Source: Candidatus Rokubacteria bacterium 13_1_40CM_69_27 (GTDB taxonomy: Bacteria > Methylomirabilota > Methylomirabilia > Rokubacteriales > CSP1-6). From it: 64,000 nt of DNA. Below, piece after piece: positions 36,262 through 44,363 of this stretch (the stretch's first letter is position 1; every line of letters starts with the position of its first letter). The notes below the pieces were generated by a model. The model was not told the origin of the DNA. It ran no database searches and saw only the letters and a list, made by a program, of their open reading frames with translations. The stretch is from contig MNEF01000101.1 of the NCBI GenBank assembly GCA_001917535.1, positions 1 through 64,000 on the forward strand, read 5' to 3'. The position numbers and the translations under genes were made by a program.

Positions 36262-36699
36262 TCAGATGTGGTACATCGGCCGGGCCACGCTCAGCCGTTC
36301 GCGCACGCGCGCGGCGAGCTCGCCGAAGGTGAGGCGGTCGACGACGGCGGAGACGGCTTCGGCGATGGCCCCCCACAGCTCACCCAGCTCGTGGCCGTCC
36401 CGCCAGGCGCGGTCCCGTCCCGGCGCCTCGAAGGGGGCGCTGGCGCCCTCCACCGCGCGCAACACCTCGCCGACCGTGACCTGCTCCGGCGAGCGCGTGA
36501 GATGGTAGCCACCCGACGCGCCCCGCTTCGACGTGAGCAGCTCGGCGCGCTTGAGCGCGAGCAGCACCTGCTCCAGGTAGCGCTGGGGAATCCGCTGGCG
36601 CGCCGCGATCTCCTGGATCGGGATCAGCCCGCCCCCCTGGTGCAGCGCCAGGTCGAGCACCGCCCGGATGGCGTACTCGCCCTTGGCGGAGATCCTCAT
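36262..36699 (-). CDS. Rrf2-family regulator without cysteine ligands
   Basis: The 145-residue protein starts MRISAKGEYAIRAVLDLALH and has the Rrf2 winged helix (AARQRIPQRYLEQVLLALK, KRGASGGYHLTR). It contains no cysteine, so it cannot bind an iron-sulfur cluster as IscR or NsrR do. Cluster-free members include CymR, which controls cysteine genes together with cysteine synthase. Its place directly before cysM fits such a role. ATG 36699 starts at the conserved N-terminus. Confidence 0.85.
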   Translation of the reverse strand: MRISAKGEYAIRAVLDLALHQGGGLIPIQEIAARQRIPQRYLEQVLLALKRAELLTSKRGASGGYHLTRSPEQVTVGEVLRAVEGASAPFEAPGRDRAWRDGHELGELWGAIAEAVSAVVDRLTFGELAARVRERLSVARPMYHI

Positions 36700-36721
36700 G
36701 CGGGTGGCGCCCACCAATGCT

Positions 36722-37708
36722 TCAGGCCCCCCGATCGTGCTCGAGCAGGCGCGCCGCGTCCTTGGCGAAGTAGGTGATGACGATGTCGGCGCCCGCGCGG
36801 CGGATCGCGGTGAGCGCCTCCATCATCGCGCGCCGCTCGTCGAGCCAGCCGAGCTGGCCGGCGGCCTTGATCATCGCGTACTCGCCCGAGACCGAGTAGG
36901 CCGCCAGCGGGACCCCGAACTCCGTCTTGGCCCGGGAGATGACGTCGAGATAGGGCAACGCCGGCTTGACCATGACGATGTCCGCGCCCTCGTCCAGGTC
37001 GAGTGCGATCTCCCTCATCGCTTCCGCGCCGTTGGCCGGATCCATCTGGTACGAGCGGCGGTCGCCGAACTGCGGCGCCGAGTCGGCCGCCTCCCGGAAG
37101 GGCCCGTAGAAGCTGGAGGCGTACTTGGCCGAGTAGGCCATGATGGGCATTTCCGCGTAGTTGGCCTCGTCGAGCGCCTCGCGGATCGCTCCCACGCGGC
37201 CGTCCATCATGTCCGAGGGGGCCACCATGTCGGCGCCGGCCTCGGCGTGGGACACGGCCACCCGCGCCAGCAGCTCCAGAGTCGGGTCGTTGCGGACGGC
37301 CCCGTCTTCGACGACGCCGCAGTGGCCGTGGCTCGTGTACTGGCACAGGCAGACATCGGTGACGACGAGGAGATCGGGCACGGTGTCCTTCACCGCTCGC
37401 ACTGCCTGCTGGACGATCCCGTCCTCGGCGTACGCCTCGGAGCCGCGCGGATCTTTCTCGTCGGGCAGCCCGAAGAGCAGCAACGCGGGGATGCCCATGC
37501 CCGCCACGTCCTTGGCGTCCTTGAGCAGCTCGTCGACCGACAGCCTGCACTGGCCGGGCATGGAGGCGATGGGGTCGCGGATGCCCCGGCCATGGACGGC
37601 GAAGACGGGGTAGACGAGATCGTCCACCCCCAGCCGCGTCTCGCGCACGAGGTTGCGCAGCAGCGGCTTCTCCCGGAGACGTCTCGGACGAAAGACCGGC
37701 TGTCCCAT
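36722..37708 (-). CDS. hemB: Delta-aminolevulinic acid dehydratase
   Basis: HemB joins two 5-aminolevulinate molecules to porphobilinogen. The zinc-type active-site triad is present: [16 protein letters not shown]. The Schiff-base lysines are in [14 protein letters not shown] and [10 protein letters not shown]. Length is 328 residues. The start overlaps the hemD stop as TGATG; it was placed at [12 protein letters not shown] because upstream residues are another gene's shadow. Confidence 0.96.
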   Translation of the reverse strand: MGQPVFRPRRLREKPLLRNLVRETRLGVDDLVYPVFAVHGRGIRDPIASMPGQCRLSVDELLKDAKDVAGMGIPALLLFGLPDEKDPRGSEAYAEDGIVQQAVRAVKDTVPDLLVVTDVCLCQYTSHGHCGVVEDGAVRNDPTLELLARVAVSHAEAGADMVAPSDMMDGRVGAIREALDEANYAEMPIMAYSAKYASSFYGPFREAADSAPQFGDRRSYQMDPANGAEAMREIALDLDEGADIVMVKPALPYLDVISRAKTEFGVPLAAYSVSGEYAMIKAAGQLGWLDERRAMMEALTAIRRAGADIVITYFAKDAARLLEHDRGA

Positions 37709-38544
37709 CACTCGTTCCTCCTGCCCGACCGGAGCTCCGAGCGACCCGGCCCCGGCGCCCTCCGCAAGAAATGCTCCACGATCGCCCGCGCCAGGGCGGG
37801 GATCGTGTACTCCCGCGGCATCACGTGCGTCGTGATCCCGTGCTCGGCGGCCGTGGCCGCGGTGACCGGTCCGATCGAGGCGACCGTCACCCCCTCCATC
37901 CAGGCGCGACGCTCCTCGTCGCTGAACAGCTCGGCGAAGTTGCGCGCGGTCGACGAGCTGGTGAACGTCACGGCGTCCACCGTCCCGCCGGCCAGCGCTT
38001 CCCTCAAGCGCGCGGCGCTGGCGTCGACCCGGCGGGTAGTATACGCGGGCACTTCCCTCACCGTCGCGCCGAGCCGCTCCAGCTCTTTCGGCAGCACATC
38101 GCGCGTCTGCGCCGCCCGGGGCAGCAGCACGCGATCGCGCGGCCCGATCTCGCCGCGCAGCCGCTCCACGAGCCCCTCGGCTCGGTAGTCGGCCGGCACT
38201 GCGTGGGTGCGGAGGCCATGCTCGACCAGCGCCTCGGCCGTCGCCGGACCGATCGCCGCCACCCGGAGGTGTCGGAACGCGCCCCAGTCCAGGCCCCGCT
38301 GCCGGAGCCGGCGGTCCACCATGGTCACACCGTTCACGCTGGTGAAGATAACCCACGTGAAGGTCTCCAGGCTGTCGAGCGCCTCGTCCACCGGCGTCCA
38401 GGAGGGCGGCGGCTCGATGGCGATCATCGGCACCTGCAGCACGCGGGCGCCGGCAGCCTCCAGCTGCTCGACGAACCGCGGGGCCTGCTCGGCGGCCCGC
38501 GTGACGACGATCGTGCGCCCCTCGAGCGGCCCGGCGGCCTTCAC
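37708..38544 (-). CDS. hemD: Uroporphyrinogen-III synthase
   Basis: HemD closes and inverts ring D of hydroxymethylbilane. The 278-residue protein shows the weakly conserved features of the family: [53 protein letters not shown], and [15 protein letters not shown]. The GTG start at 38544 overlaps the hemC stop as GTGA. Identification is strengthened by its position between hemC and hemB. Confidence 0.92.
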   Translation of the reverse strand: MKAAGPLEGRTIVVTRAAEQAPRFVEQLEAAGARVLQVPMIAIEPPPSWTPVDEALDSLETFTWVIFTSVNGVTMVDRRLRQRGLDWGAFRHLRVAAIGPATAEALVEHGLRTHAVPADYRAEGLVERLRGEIGPRDRVLLPRAAQTRDVLPKELERLGATVREVPAYTTRRVDASAARLREALAGGTVDAVTFTSSSTARNFAELFSDEERRAWMEGVTVASIGPVTAATAAEHGITTHVMPREYTIPALARAIVEHFLRRAPGPGRSELRSGRRNE

Positions 38545-39488
38545 GACGGCCACCGCCCGGGATTGAGCGCCGTCACCGACGCGGCGCCCTGCTCGAGGAG
38601 CCTCTCGGCCAATCCCCGACCCAGGCGCTCGGCATCCTCCGGCGCGCCCGCGGCCTCGGCCCTCAGGATTCGCCGCCCATCCTCGCTCGCCACCACCGCC
38701 GTCATGGTCAATCGCGCCCCCACCCCGGAGCGCGAGACCACGGCGTGCCCGGCCATGGGCGTGGTGCAAGAGGCGCCGAGCCGCCTCAGAAAGGCGCGCT
38801 CGGCGAGCGCGCAGGTCCGCGTCTCGGTGTGGTCGAGCGCGTGGACCAGCCGCATCGTGGACCCGTCGTCGCGGCGCACCTCGATGCCGAGGATCCCCTG
38901 GCCCACGGCGGGAACGAAGCGGTCGGGGGCGAGCGGCGTGACGTGAGCCGGATGGAGACCGAGCCGGGACAACCCAGCCGCCGCCAGGATGAGCGCGTCG
39001 CAGGCGCCCGTGCTCAGCTTGCGCAGCCGCGTGTCGACGTTTCCGCGGATCGGCTCCACCACCAGGTCGGGGCGGATCGCCAGCGCGAAGGCCCGCCGCC
39101 GCAGACTGGAGGTGCCGACGACCGCCGCCTTCGGCAGATCCTCCAGGCTCCCGCCGCCCGGCGTGACGACGACGTCGCGCGGGTCCTCCCGCTCCGGGAA
39201 GGCGGCCAGCGCGAGGCCGTCGGGCTGCTCGGCGGGAAGGTCCTTGAGACTGTGGACGGCGGCGTCGATCGCGCCCTCCGCCAGCGCCTCCTCCAGCTCG
39301 CGCACGAACAGTCCCTTGCCGCCGACCTCCGCCAGCCGCGCCCCGAACAGACGATCGCCCTCGGTCTTCATGGGAACGATCTCCACCTCGGCGCTCAGGC
39401 GACGGAGCCCCTCGGCGACGGCCGCGGCCTGGGCCAGCGCCAGCGGGCTCGAGCGCGTGCCCAGCCGGATCACGACGTGAGGCTTCAT
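38541..39488 (-). CDS. hemC: Porphobilinogen deaminase
   Basis: HemC links four porphobilinogens to hydroxymethylbilane. The 315-residue protein has [51 protein letters not shown], and the dipyrromethane cofactor cysteine in [15 protein letters not shown]. It starts nine bases after hemA, preceded by GAGGCGAGCCG, the end sequence of repeat family L. Confidence 0.96.
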   Translation of the reverse strand: MKPHVVIRLGTRSSPLALAQAAAVAEGLRRLSAEVEIVPMKTEGDRLFGARLAEVGGKGLFVRELEEALAEGAIDAAVHSLKDLPAEQPDGLALAAFPEREDPRDVVVTPGGGSLEDLPKAAVVGTSSLRRRAFALAIRPDLVVEPIRGNVDTRLRKLSTGACDALILAAAGLSRLGLHPAHVTPLAPDRFVPAVGQGILGIEVRRDDGSTMRLVHALDHTETRTCALAERAFLRRLGASCTTPMAGHAVVSRSGVGARLTMTAVVASEDGRRILRAEAAGAPEDAERLGRGLAERLLEQGAASVTALNPGRWPS

Positions 39489-39541
39489 CGGCTCGCCTCA
39501 GTCGCCGGGGCTGCCCCGGTCCGTCTTGCGGCTCGCACTGC
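39489..39541 (-). repeat. Possible shortened repeat family L, copy 3 (hemA/hemC)
   Basis: Minus-strand GTGCGAGCCGCA near 39530 and GAGGCGAGCCGATGAA at the hemC start match both ends of copies 1 and 2, with the middle missing. The last residues of HemA (SASRKTDRGSPGD) are read from it. Confidence 0.4.
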
Positions 39542-40799
39542 CCAGTCCGAACAGCTCGTGGACCAGCTCCCTCCACGAGCGTCCGGCGCCGGCCCGCGAG
39601 GACTCGCGCAGCTTCGTGATGGGGGCGTGCAGGATCTTGTTGACGATCGCGGTGGACACGGCCTCGATCGCCTCGCGAACTTCCGGTGAGACATTGGGCC
39701 GGCGCGCCAGCGCCTTGCGGACCTCCCCGACCCGGATCGCCTCCAGGCGCTCGCGGAGGGAGACGATCGTGGGAATGATCTCCACGTCCGTGAGCCGGGC
39801 CAGGAACTTGGCCACCTCCCGCTCGATGAGGGTCTCCGCTCGGTGGGCCTCGCGAGCGCGCTCGCGCAGGTTGGAGTCGACCACCTGTTTGAGGTCGTCG
39901 ATGTCGTAGCAGTACACGTTGTCCAGCCCGCCCACGCTCGGCTCGACGTCACGCGGTACCGCGATGTCGATGAAGAACAGCGGCCGCGCGCGCCGCCCGT
40001 GCATGATCCGCGCGACCGCCTCCCGGGTGACGATCGGCTGGGGGGCGCCGGTGGAGGTGATGACGATGTCCACGGCCGCCAGCGCGGTCGGCAGCTCCTG
40101 GAAGGGCACGGCCGTGCCCGCCAGGGCCCGGCCCAGCTCCTGGGCGCGGGCCCACGTTCGGTTCACGATGTAGATGGGGAACGCGCCCTGCTCCAACAGG
40201 TGCCGCGCCGCCAGCTCGCCCATCTTCCCGGCGCCCAGCAGCAGGACCGCTTTGCCGGTGAGGCCCGCAAAGATCTTCTTGGCCAGCTCCACCGCGGCGA
40301 AGGAGACGGAGACGGCGTGGCGTCCGATCTCCGTCTCCGTCCGCACCCGCTTGGCCACGGCGAACGCCTGGGTGAAGAGCAGGTGGAGGGTCGGCCCGAC
40401 CGTCTCGCACGACTGGGCCAGCGCGAAGGCGTTCTTGACCTGCCCGAGGATCTGGGGCTCGCCGACCATCATGGAATCGAGGCTGGAGGCGACGCGAAAC
40501 GCGTGGCGCACCGCCTCGCCGTCGAGGTGCGCGTACAGGTAGGGTTCAAGGCTGGTCGGATCGACGCCGCGGTGGCGGCAGAGGTGGCGGAACGCCACCG
40601 CCCGCGCCTCACCGGGCACATCGGCCACGCCGTAGACCTCGACGCGGTTGCAGGTGGAGAGAATGAGCGCCTCGTTCACGAGCCCGGTCGCCTGAACGTC
40701 GCGCAGGATCTCGCGGAGCTTGTCCTCCTCCACCGCGAGCTGCTCGCGGACGCCGACCGGCGTGCCACGGTGGTTCAGGCCGCTCGCGAATAGCGCCAT
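39498..40799 (-). CDS. hemA: Glutamyl-tRNA reductase
   Basis: HemA reduces glutamyl-tRNA to glutamate-1-semialdehyde in the C5 pathway. The 433-residue protein has LILSTCNRVEVYGV with the catalytic cysteine, GEPQILGQVKNAF, an NADPH loop LLLGAGKMGELAARHLLEQG, and a C-terminal dimerisation helix. HemL, its partner, is encoded about 5 kb downstream in the same strand. The start overlaps the ccsA stop as TGATG. Confidence 0.96.
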   Translation of the reverse strand: MALFASGLNHRGTPVGVREQLAVEEDKLREILRDVQATGLVNEALILSTCNRVEVYGVADVPGEARAVAFRHLCRHRGVDPTSLEPYLYAHLDGEAVRHAFRVASSLDSMMVGEPQILGQVKNAFALAQSCETVGPTLHLLFTQAFAVAKRVRTETEIGRHAVSVSFAAVELAKKIFAGLTGKAVLLLGAGKMGELAARHLLEQGAFPIYIVNRTWARAQELGRALAGTAVPFQELPTALAAVDIVITSTGAPQPIVTREAVARIMHGRRARPLFFIDIAVPRDVEPSVGGLDNVYCYDIDDLKQVVDSNLRERAREAHRAETLIEREVAKFLARLTDVEIIPTIVSLRERLEAIRVGEVRKALARRPNVSPEVREAIEAVSTAIVNKILHAPITKLRESSRAGAGRSWRELVHELFGLGSASRKTDRGSPGD

Positions 40800-41608
40800 C
40801 AGGAGCCGTGCCTGCCCGGCAGGTAGAGTCCCGCCCCCAGCGTCAGCACCAGCGCGACGAATCCGACGATGGAGAAGTACGCGGCACGCCGGCCGTGCCA
40901 TCCGGCGGCGGCCCGCCCGGCCAGAGTCGCCGCGTAGATCCCCCAGGCGACGAACGAGAGCATCGCCAAGGGGTCGAAGGCGAAGACGCTGCCCCAGGCG
41001 GCGGTCGCCCACAAGGCGCCGAGGATGATGCCCGTGGTGAGGAACGGGAAGCCGATGGCGAGCGTGCGATACGTGAGGCGGTCGAGGGTCGCGAGCGCCG
41101 GCAGCCGGTAATAGAACGCTCCCGGCCGCTTGGCTTTGAGTTGGCGCTCTTGGAGCAGGTACATGAGTGCGCCGGCGAAGTTGAGGACGAAGGCGGCGAT
41201 GCCGACGAGCGCCAAAGCGATGTGCACCCACATCCATGCGCTCGACAGCGCGCGGTCCACCTGCCCGAGCGTGAGGGGCCGGACGGCGGAGGATACGCTC
41301 AGCATCAGCACGACGGGCAGCACGAAGGCGTCCAGGACCTTGACGCCGTACTGGCGCTCCACCCACATCGTCAGCCCCACCGCCACCCACACCGCGACCG
41401 AGACGGCCTCCGCGAGGCTGCCCAGCGGGGGACGGCCCATCTCCACACCGAGCATGATGAGGGCGATGGTGTGACATACCCACCCCGCGAACGTCGCGAC
41501 CGAGGCGAGGCGGTGGACCAACTCCTCGCGCTGGACGAGATGGGCCAGAGCTAGCCCGGTGGCGCACACATACGCAATGACGGCGAGCGTGAACACGGGC
41601 GGTATCAC
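40799..41608 (-). CDS. CcsA/HemX-type cytochrome c assembly membrane protein
   Basis: The 269-residue protein has eight membrane segments and belongs to the CcsA/CcmC heme-handling superfamily. Candidate heme histidines lie in WVCHTIALIML and SAWMWVHIALALVG. The usual tryptophan-rich WGxxWxxDPKE segment reads WGSVFAFDPLAML, so it is altered as in HemX proteins next to hemA. It may aid cytochrome c synthesis or control HemA level. The start is GTG 41608. Confidence 0.82.
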   Translation of the reverse strand: MIPPVFTLAVIAYVCATGLALAHLVQREELVHRLASVATFAGWVCHTIALIMLGVEMGRPPLGSLAEAVSVAVWVAVGLTMWVERQYGVKVLDAFVLPVVLMLSVSSAVRPLTLGQVDRALSSAWMWVHIALALVGIAAFVLNFAGALMYLLQERQLKAKRPGAFYYRLPALATLDRLTYRTLAIGFPFLTTGIILGALWATAAWGSVFAFDPLAMLSFVAWGIYAATLAGRAAAGWHGRRAAYFSIVGFVALVLTLGAGLYLPGRHGS

Positions 41609-41691
41609 GTCAGATTTCCCCGGAGTTTACCATATTTCCGATGCGTATCTGCGAGAGCCGATCCCCGGTAGGCCGAGCGCGAGAGATCAGC

Positions 41692-42594
41692 TCAGGAGCC
41701 GGGGCGGCTCCCCCGCTCGAGGTCGATGAGGGTCGGGACGGCGCGCCAGTACCCGGCGCGATGCGCCACCAGGTCGAGATGGGGAGAGCCCCAGTCCTCG
41801 ACCAGTGCCGACCCTGCGTTCCAGCGGACGCGTCGATCGAGCTCTTTCAGGTAGCCGTGGCAGTTCCGGCACGCGCCGATCAGGTAGCCTTCTTCCCGCT
41901 CTTCGGCCTGGAACTTGACGATGTCCTTCGAGTCGACGCTGCCGCAGTGGGGACACTTGAGCCGGGGAAAGATCCAGGCCCCGCCGCAGAGGTGACAGGC
42001 CAGGCGCCGGCCGCCGCTTTCCAGGATGTCGGTGAAGCCGGCCGGCGCGCCGCAGAACGGACAGACGCCGAGGTCCCATACGCCGTCGCTGAAGTGCGCG
42101 CGGCACCCGGCGAAGTAGTCTTCCAGGATAGGGCGCAGACCGCCGCAGGCGAGAAAGCCGAGGGCTTCGGACGTGAGCCCGAGGCGCTCGCGGATCGTCA
42201 CGGATCCGAGCGTGCCCTTTGCCGGTAGGAGTGCCGCCGGCGTCACCTCACCCCGGTCCCAGGCCTGGGCGAATCGCCGGAGCGCCTCGTCGTCCGTGCC
42301 CGCGGCGAAGAGCAGCTCCATCGCAGGAACCAGCAGGTCCTCGAGCGCCTCGGGCTCCACCACCGGAGAGGTCTCGGCCAGGAGCGGAACGCCACGCCGC
42401 CAGCGCTCCCGGCACTCGGCGGCCGTCCAGCCGAGCGGGGCGAGGCGCTCACCCGACCAGCGGCTCCAGGCCACCAGAATCTCGCGGTACGCCTTCAGCG
42501 GCTCACGAAACGTCGGACGCCGCTCGAGCAGGGCCTCCCATTCCTCCAGAAGCGTGGTGTAGGTCACTGGCCCGTCCACCGTCCTCCATAACAC
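41692..42594 (-). CDS. fdhE: Formate dehydrogenase accessory protein FdhE
   Basis: FdhE is a cytoplasmic rubredoxin-like factor needed to mature respiratory formate dehydrogenases. The 300-residue protein has an N-terminal helical half and a C-terminal half with four CxxC knuckles: CPFCGAPAG, CHLCGGAW, CPHCGSVD and CRNCHGYL. The start is ambiguous among GTG codons at the 5' end. It is last in the fdh unit, after a hairpin-rich spacer. Confidence 0.92.
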   Translation of the reverse strand: MLWRTVDGPVTYTTLLEEWEALLERRPTFREPLKAYREILVAWSRWSGERLAPLGWTAAECRERWRRGVPLLAETSPVVEPEALEDLLVPAMELLFAAGTDDEALRRFAQAWDRGEVTPAALLPAKGTLGSVTIRERLGLTSEALGFLACGGLRPILEDYFAGCRAHFSDGVWDLGVCPFCGAPAGFTDILESGGRRLACHLCGGAWIFPRLKCPHCGSVDSKDIVKFQAEEREEGYLIGACRNCHGYLKELDRRVRWNAGSALVEDWGSPHLDLVAHRAGYWRAVPTLIDLERGSRPGS

Positions 42595-42597
42595 GAG

Positions 42598-42645
42598 AGG
42601 CCCCGGCGAGCGGGGCCCCTCGACCGACGCCGGCGCACGGTCGGA
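42598..42645 (-). terminator. Paired hairpins between fdhC and fdhE
   Basis: On the minus strand CCGAC..GTCGG is followed by a GC-rich stem built from GAGGGGCCCC and GGGGCCTC. There is no T-run. It may partly stop transcription, so that fdhE is made at a lower level than fdhABC, or protect the upstream mRNA. Confidence 0.4.
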
Positions 42646-42646
42646 G

Positions 42647-43588
42647 TTAGGACAGCACTCGCTGACCCGCGACGATGATCACGTACTTGACCAGGAAGCC
42701 GCCGACGATCACCAGCGCCGAGACGAGCGCCGTCATGCCGGGGGTCGCCTTCCTGATCACGCCTCCCACCTGCAGGAGCAGCGGGATCACCAGTCCCACG
42801 ACCACGGCGCCCACCCAGAAAAAGATGGCGTCGGAGCCGACGAGGAGCTGGGCGAGCGCCTCGCGGATGCCCCGCGACCCGGTGGCCGAGACGCTGACCA
42901 CGAACAGCGCCAGGAACACCAGCTCCAGGACGAGGGCGATGGCGGTGACCTTCATCAGACGCGACAGCGAATCCGAGGTCTGGCCGCCGACGAGGCTCAG
43001 GACCAGGGCAATGGCGGCGCCACCGGTGGCGGCGCCGACCGCGAGGAACAGCGCGCCCAGCCAGTGAGCGCTGATGAACAGGGGCCGCGCGGTGGCGCCG
43101 AGCAGCACGCCCGGGTAGGCGGCGATGAAGAATCCAAAGACACCGCCGACGATGCCGATGACGAGACGGGTGGTACCGAGGCGCGGGTTGCCGCGGTCCT
43201 CCAGGAACGTCAGGAGGGCGGCCAGGAACGCGCAGGCGCTGAACACCATGAGGGCCCAGGCTCCGGCGCTCATCGGGGAGAATGGCTTGAGATGGAAAGG
43301 CCCGATGTTGATGGCATGCATGCCGATGGCCGTGGTCGGCTTGGACACCATCAGCATGTGCAGGAACCGGCTCGGGATCCCGAGATCCACGGTCAGGAGG
43401 ATCGGGCCCGGGAGGATCGCCAGCAGCGCGAGATAGTAGCCGACGCGCGTCAGGTCCCGGTAGCGCTGGGCGTCGAGGAGGGTGGCCACCGTGGCGATGA
43501 CGAAGGCGCCGCCGGCGATCCCCCCCAGGAAGAAGTAGAGGTCGATGAGGAACGGCCAGTCGGCGCTCTTGAGAAGTCCGGGTTCCAT
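42647..43588 (-). CDS. NrfD-family membrane subunit of formate dehydrogenase
   Basis: The 313-residue protein has eight or nine membrane helices in the NrfD/PsrC pattern (FLIDLYFFLGGIAGGAFVIA, GIPSRFLHMLMVSKPTTAIG, SAHWLGALFLAVGAATGG). It would anchor FdhAB and pass electrons to quinone without heme b, unlike E. coli FdnI. The start overlaps the fdhB stop. Confidence 0.85.
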   Translation of the reverse strand: MEPGLLKSADWPFLIDLYFFLGGIAGGAFVIATVATLLDAQRYRDLTRVGYYLALLAILPGPILLTVDLGIPSRFLHMLMVSKPTTAIGMHAINIGPFHLKPFSPMSAGAWALMVFSACAFLAALLTFLEDRGNPRLGTTRLVIGIVGGVFGFFIAAYPGVLLGATARPLFISAHWLGALFLAVGAATGGAAIALVLSLVGGQTSDSLSRLMKVTAIALVLELVFLALFVVSVSATGSRGIREALAQLLVGSDAIFFWVGAVVVGLVIPLLLQVGGVIRKATPGMTALVSALVIVGGFLVKYVIIVAGQRVLS

Positions 43589-44361
43589 CAGGCGCTCCCC
43601 TTCCCACCCCGGTCGCGGAAGGCGACCACCGCGCCGAGGCCGACCATGAGGGCCGCGCCGATGGACAGGAGCGAGTCGACCAGGACGTTGCCCTGCGGCA
43701 GCTTGGGGTTCTCGGGCAAGCCGTAGAGCGACGGCTTGTCGAGGAGCAGGAAGAAGGCGTTGAGCCCGCCCACCGGCCCGCTCTGATCCTCGCCGTAGAG
43801 CTGCGCCTCCTTGACACCCATCCGCTTGAGATCGTCGACCCGCTTCCTGGCCTGGGCGGCCAGCTCGTCCCGGAAGCCGAACCGGATCGACTGCGTCGGG
43901 CACGCTTTGGCGCAGGCGGGGCCGAGCCCGTTGTGGATGCGGTCGTTGCAGAAGGTGCACTTGGTGGCGGTGCCGGTGTCCTCGTTGTACGCCACCACGC
44001 CGAACGGGCAGGCCGATACGCAGTAGCGGCACCCGTTGCAGATGTCCTGGTTGATGTTGACGGTACCGTACTCGGTCCGATAGATCGCCCCCGTGGGACA
44101 GGCTTCCAGGCACCCGGCCTGGGCGCAGTGCTTGCAGACGTCCGACATCATGTGCCAGGTGAGGGCGCCCTGACCGTCCGACTGCTCGAAGAAGCGGACG
44201 AGCCGGTAGCTCTTGTCCGTGAAGTGGTGGTGATTCTGGTAGGTCCCCGTCCACTCCGGCTCCTCCGGTGCCAGCTGGTTCCACTGCTTGCAGGCAACCT
44301 GACAGGCGCGGCAGCCGATGCAGAGCGAGACGTCCGTGAACATCGCGAGCGTGCGGGCCAT
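43588..44361 (-). CDS. fdhB: Formate dehydrogenase iron-sulfur subunit FdhB
   Basis: The 257-residue ferredoxin-like subunit carries four Fe4S4 motifs: CIGCRACQVACK, CKHCAQAGCLEACP, CNGCRYCVSACP, and CTFCNDRI with CAKACPT. A single C-terminal membrane helix (VDSLLSIGAALMVGLGAVVA) anchors it, as in FdnH. It wires FdhA to the NrfD-type subunit. A two-base gap separates it from fdhA. Confidence 0.95.
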   Translation of the reverse strand: MARTLAMFTDVSLCIGCRACQVACKQWNQLAPEEPEWTGTYQNHHHFTDKSYRLVRFFEQSDGQGALTWHMMSDVCKHCAQAGCLEACPTGAIYRTEYGTVNINQDICNGCRYCVSACPFGVVAYNEDTGTATKCTFCNDRIHNGLGPACAKACPTQSIRFGFRDELAAQARKRVDDLKRMGVKEAQLYGEDQSGPVGGLNAFFLLLDKPSLYGLPENPKLPQGNVLVDSLLSIGAALMVGLGAVVAFRDRGGKGSA

Positions 44362-44363
44362 GG

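Noticed and set aside
37708..39576. A 622-codon frame containing hemD with a long N-terminal extension (and similar extensions for leuA, pssA, fdhB, hemA, hemB)
   Set aside because: The extra N-terminal residues are the out-of-frame shadow of the upstream gene; family length and four-base overlaps place the starts inside.
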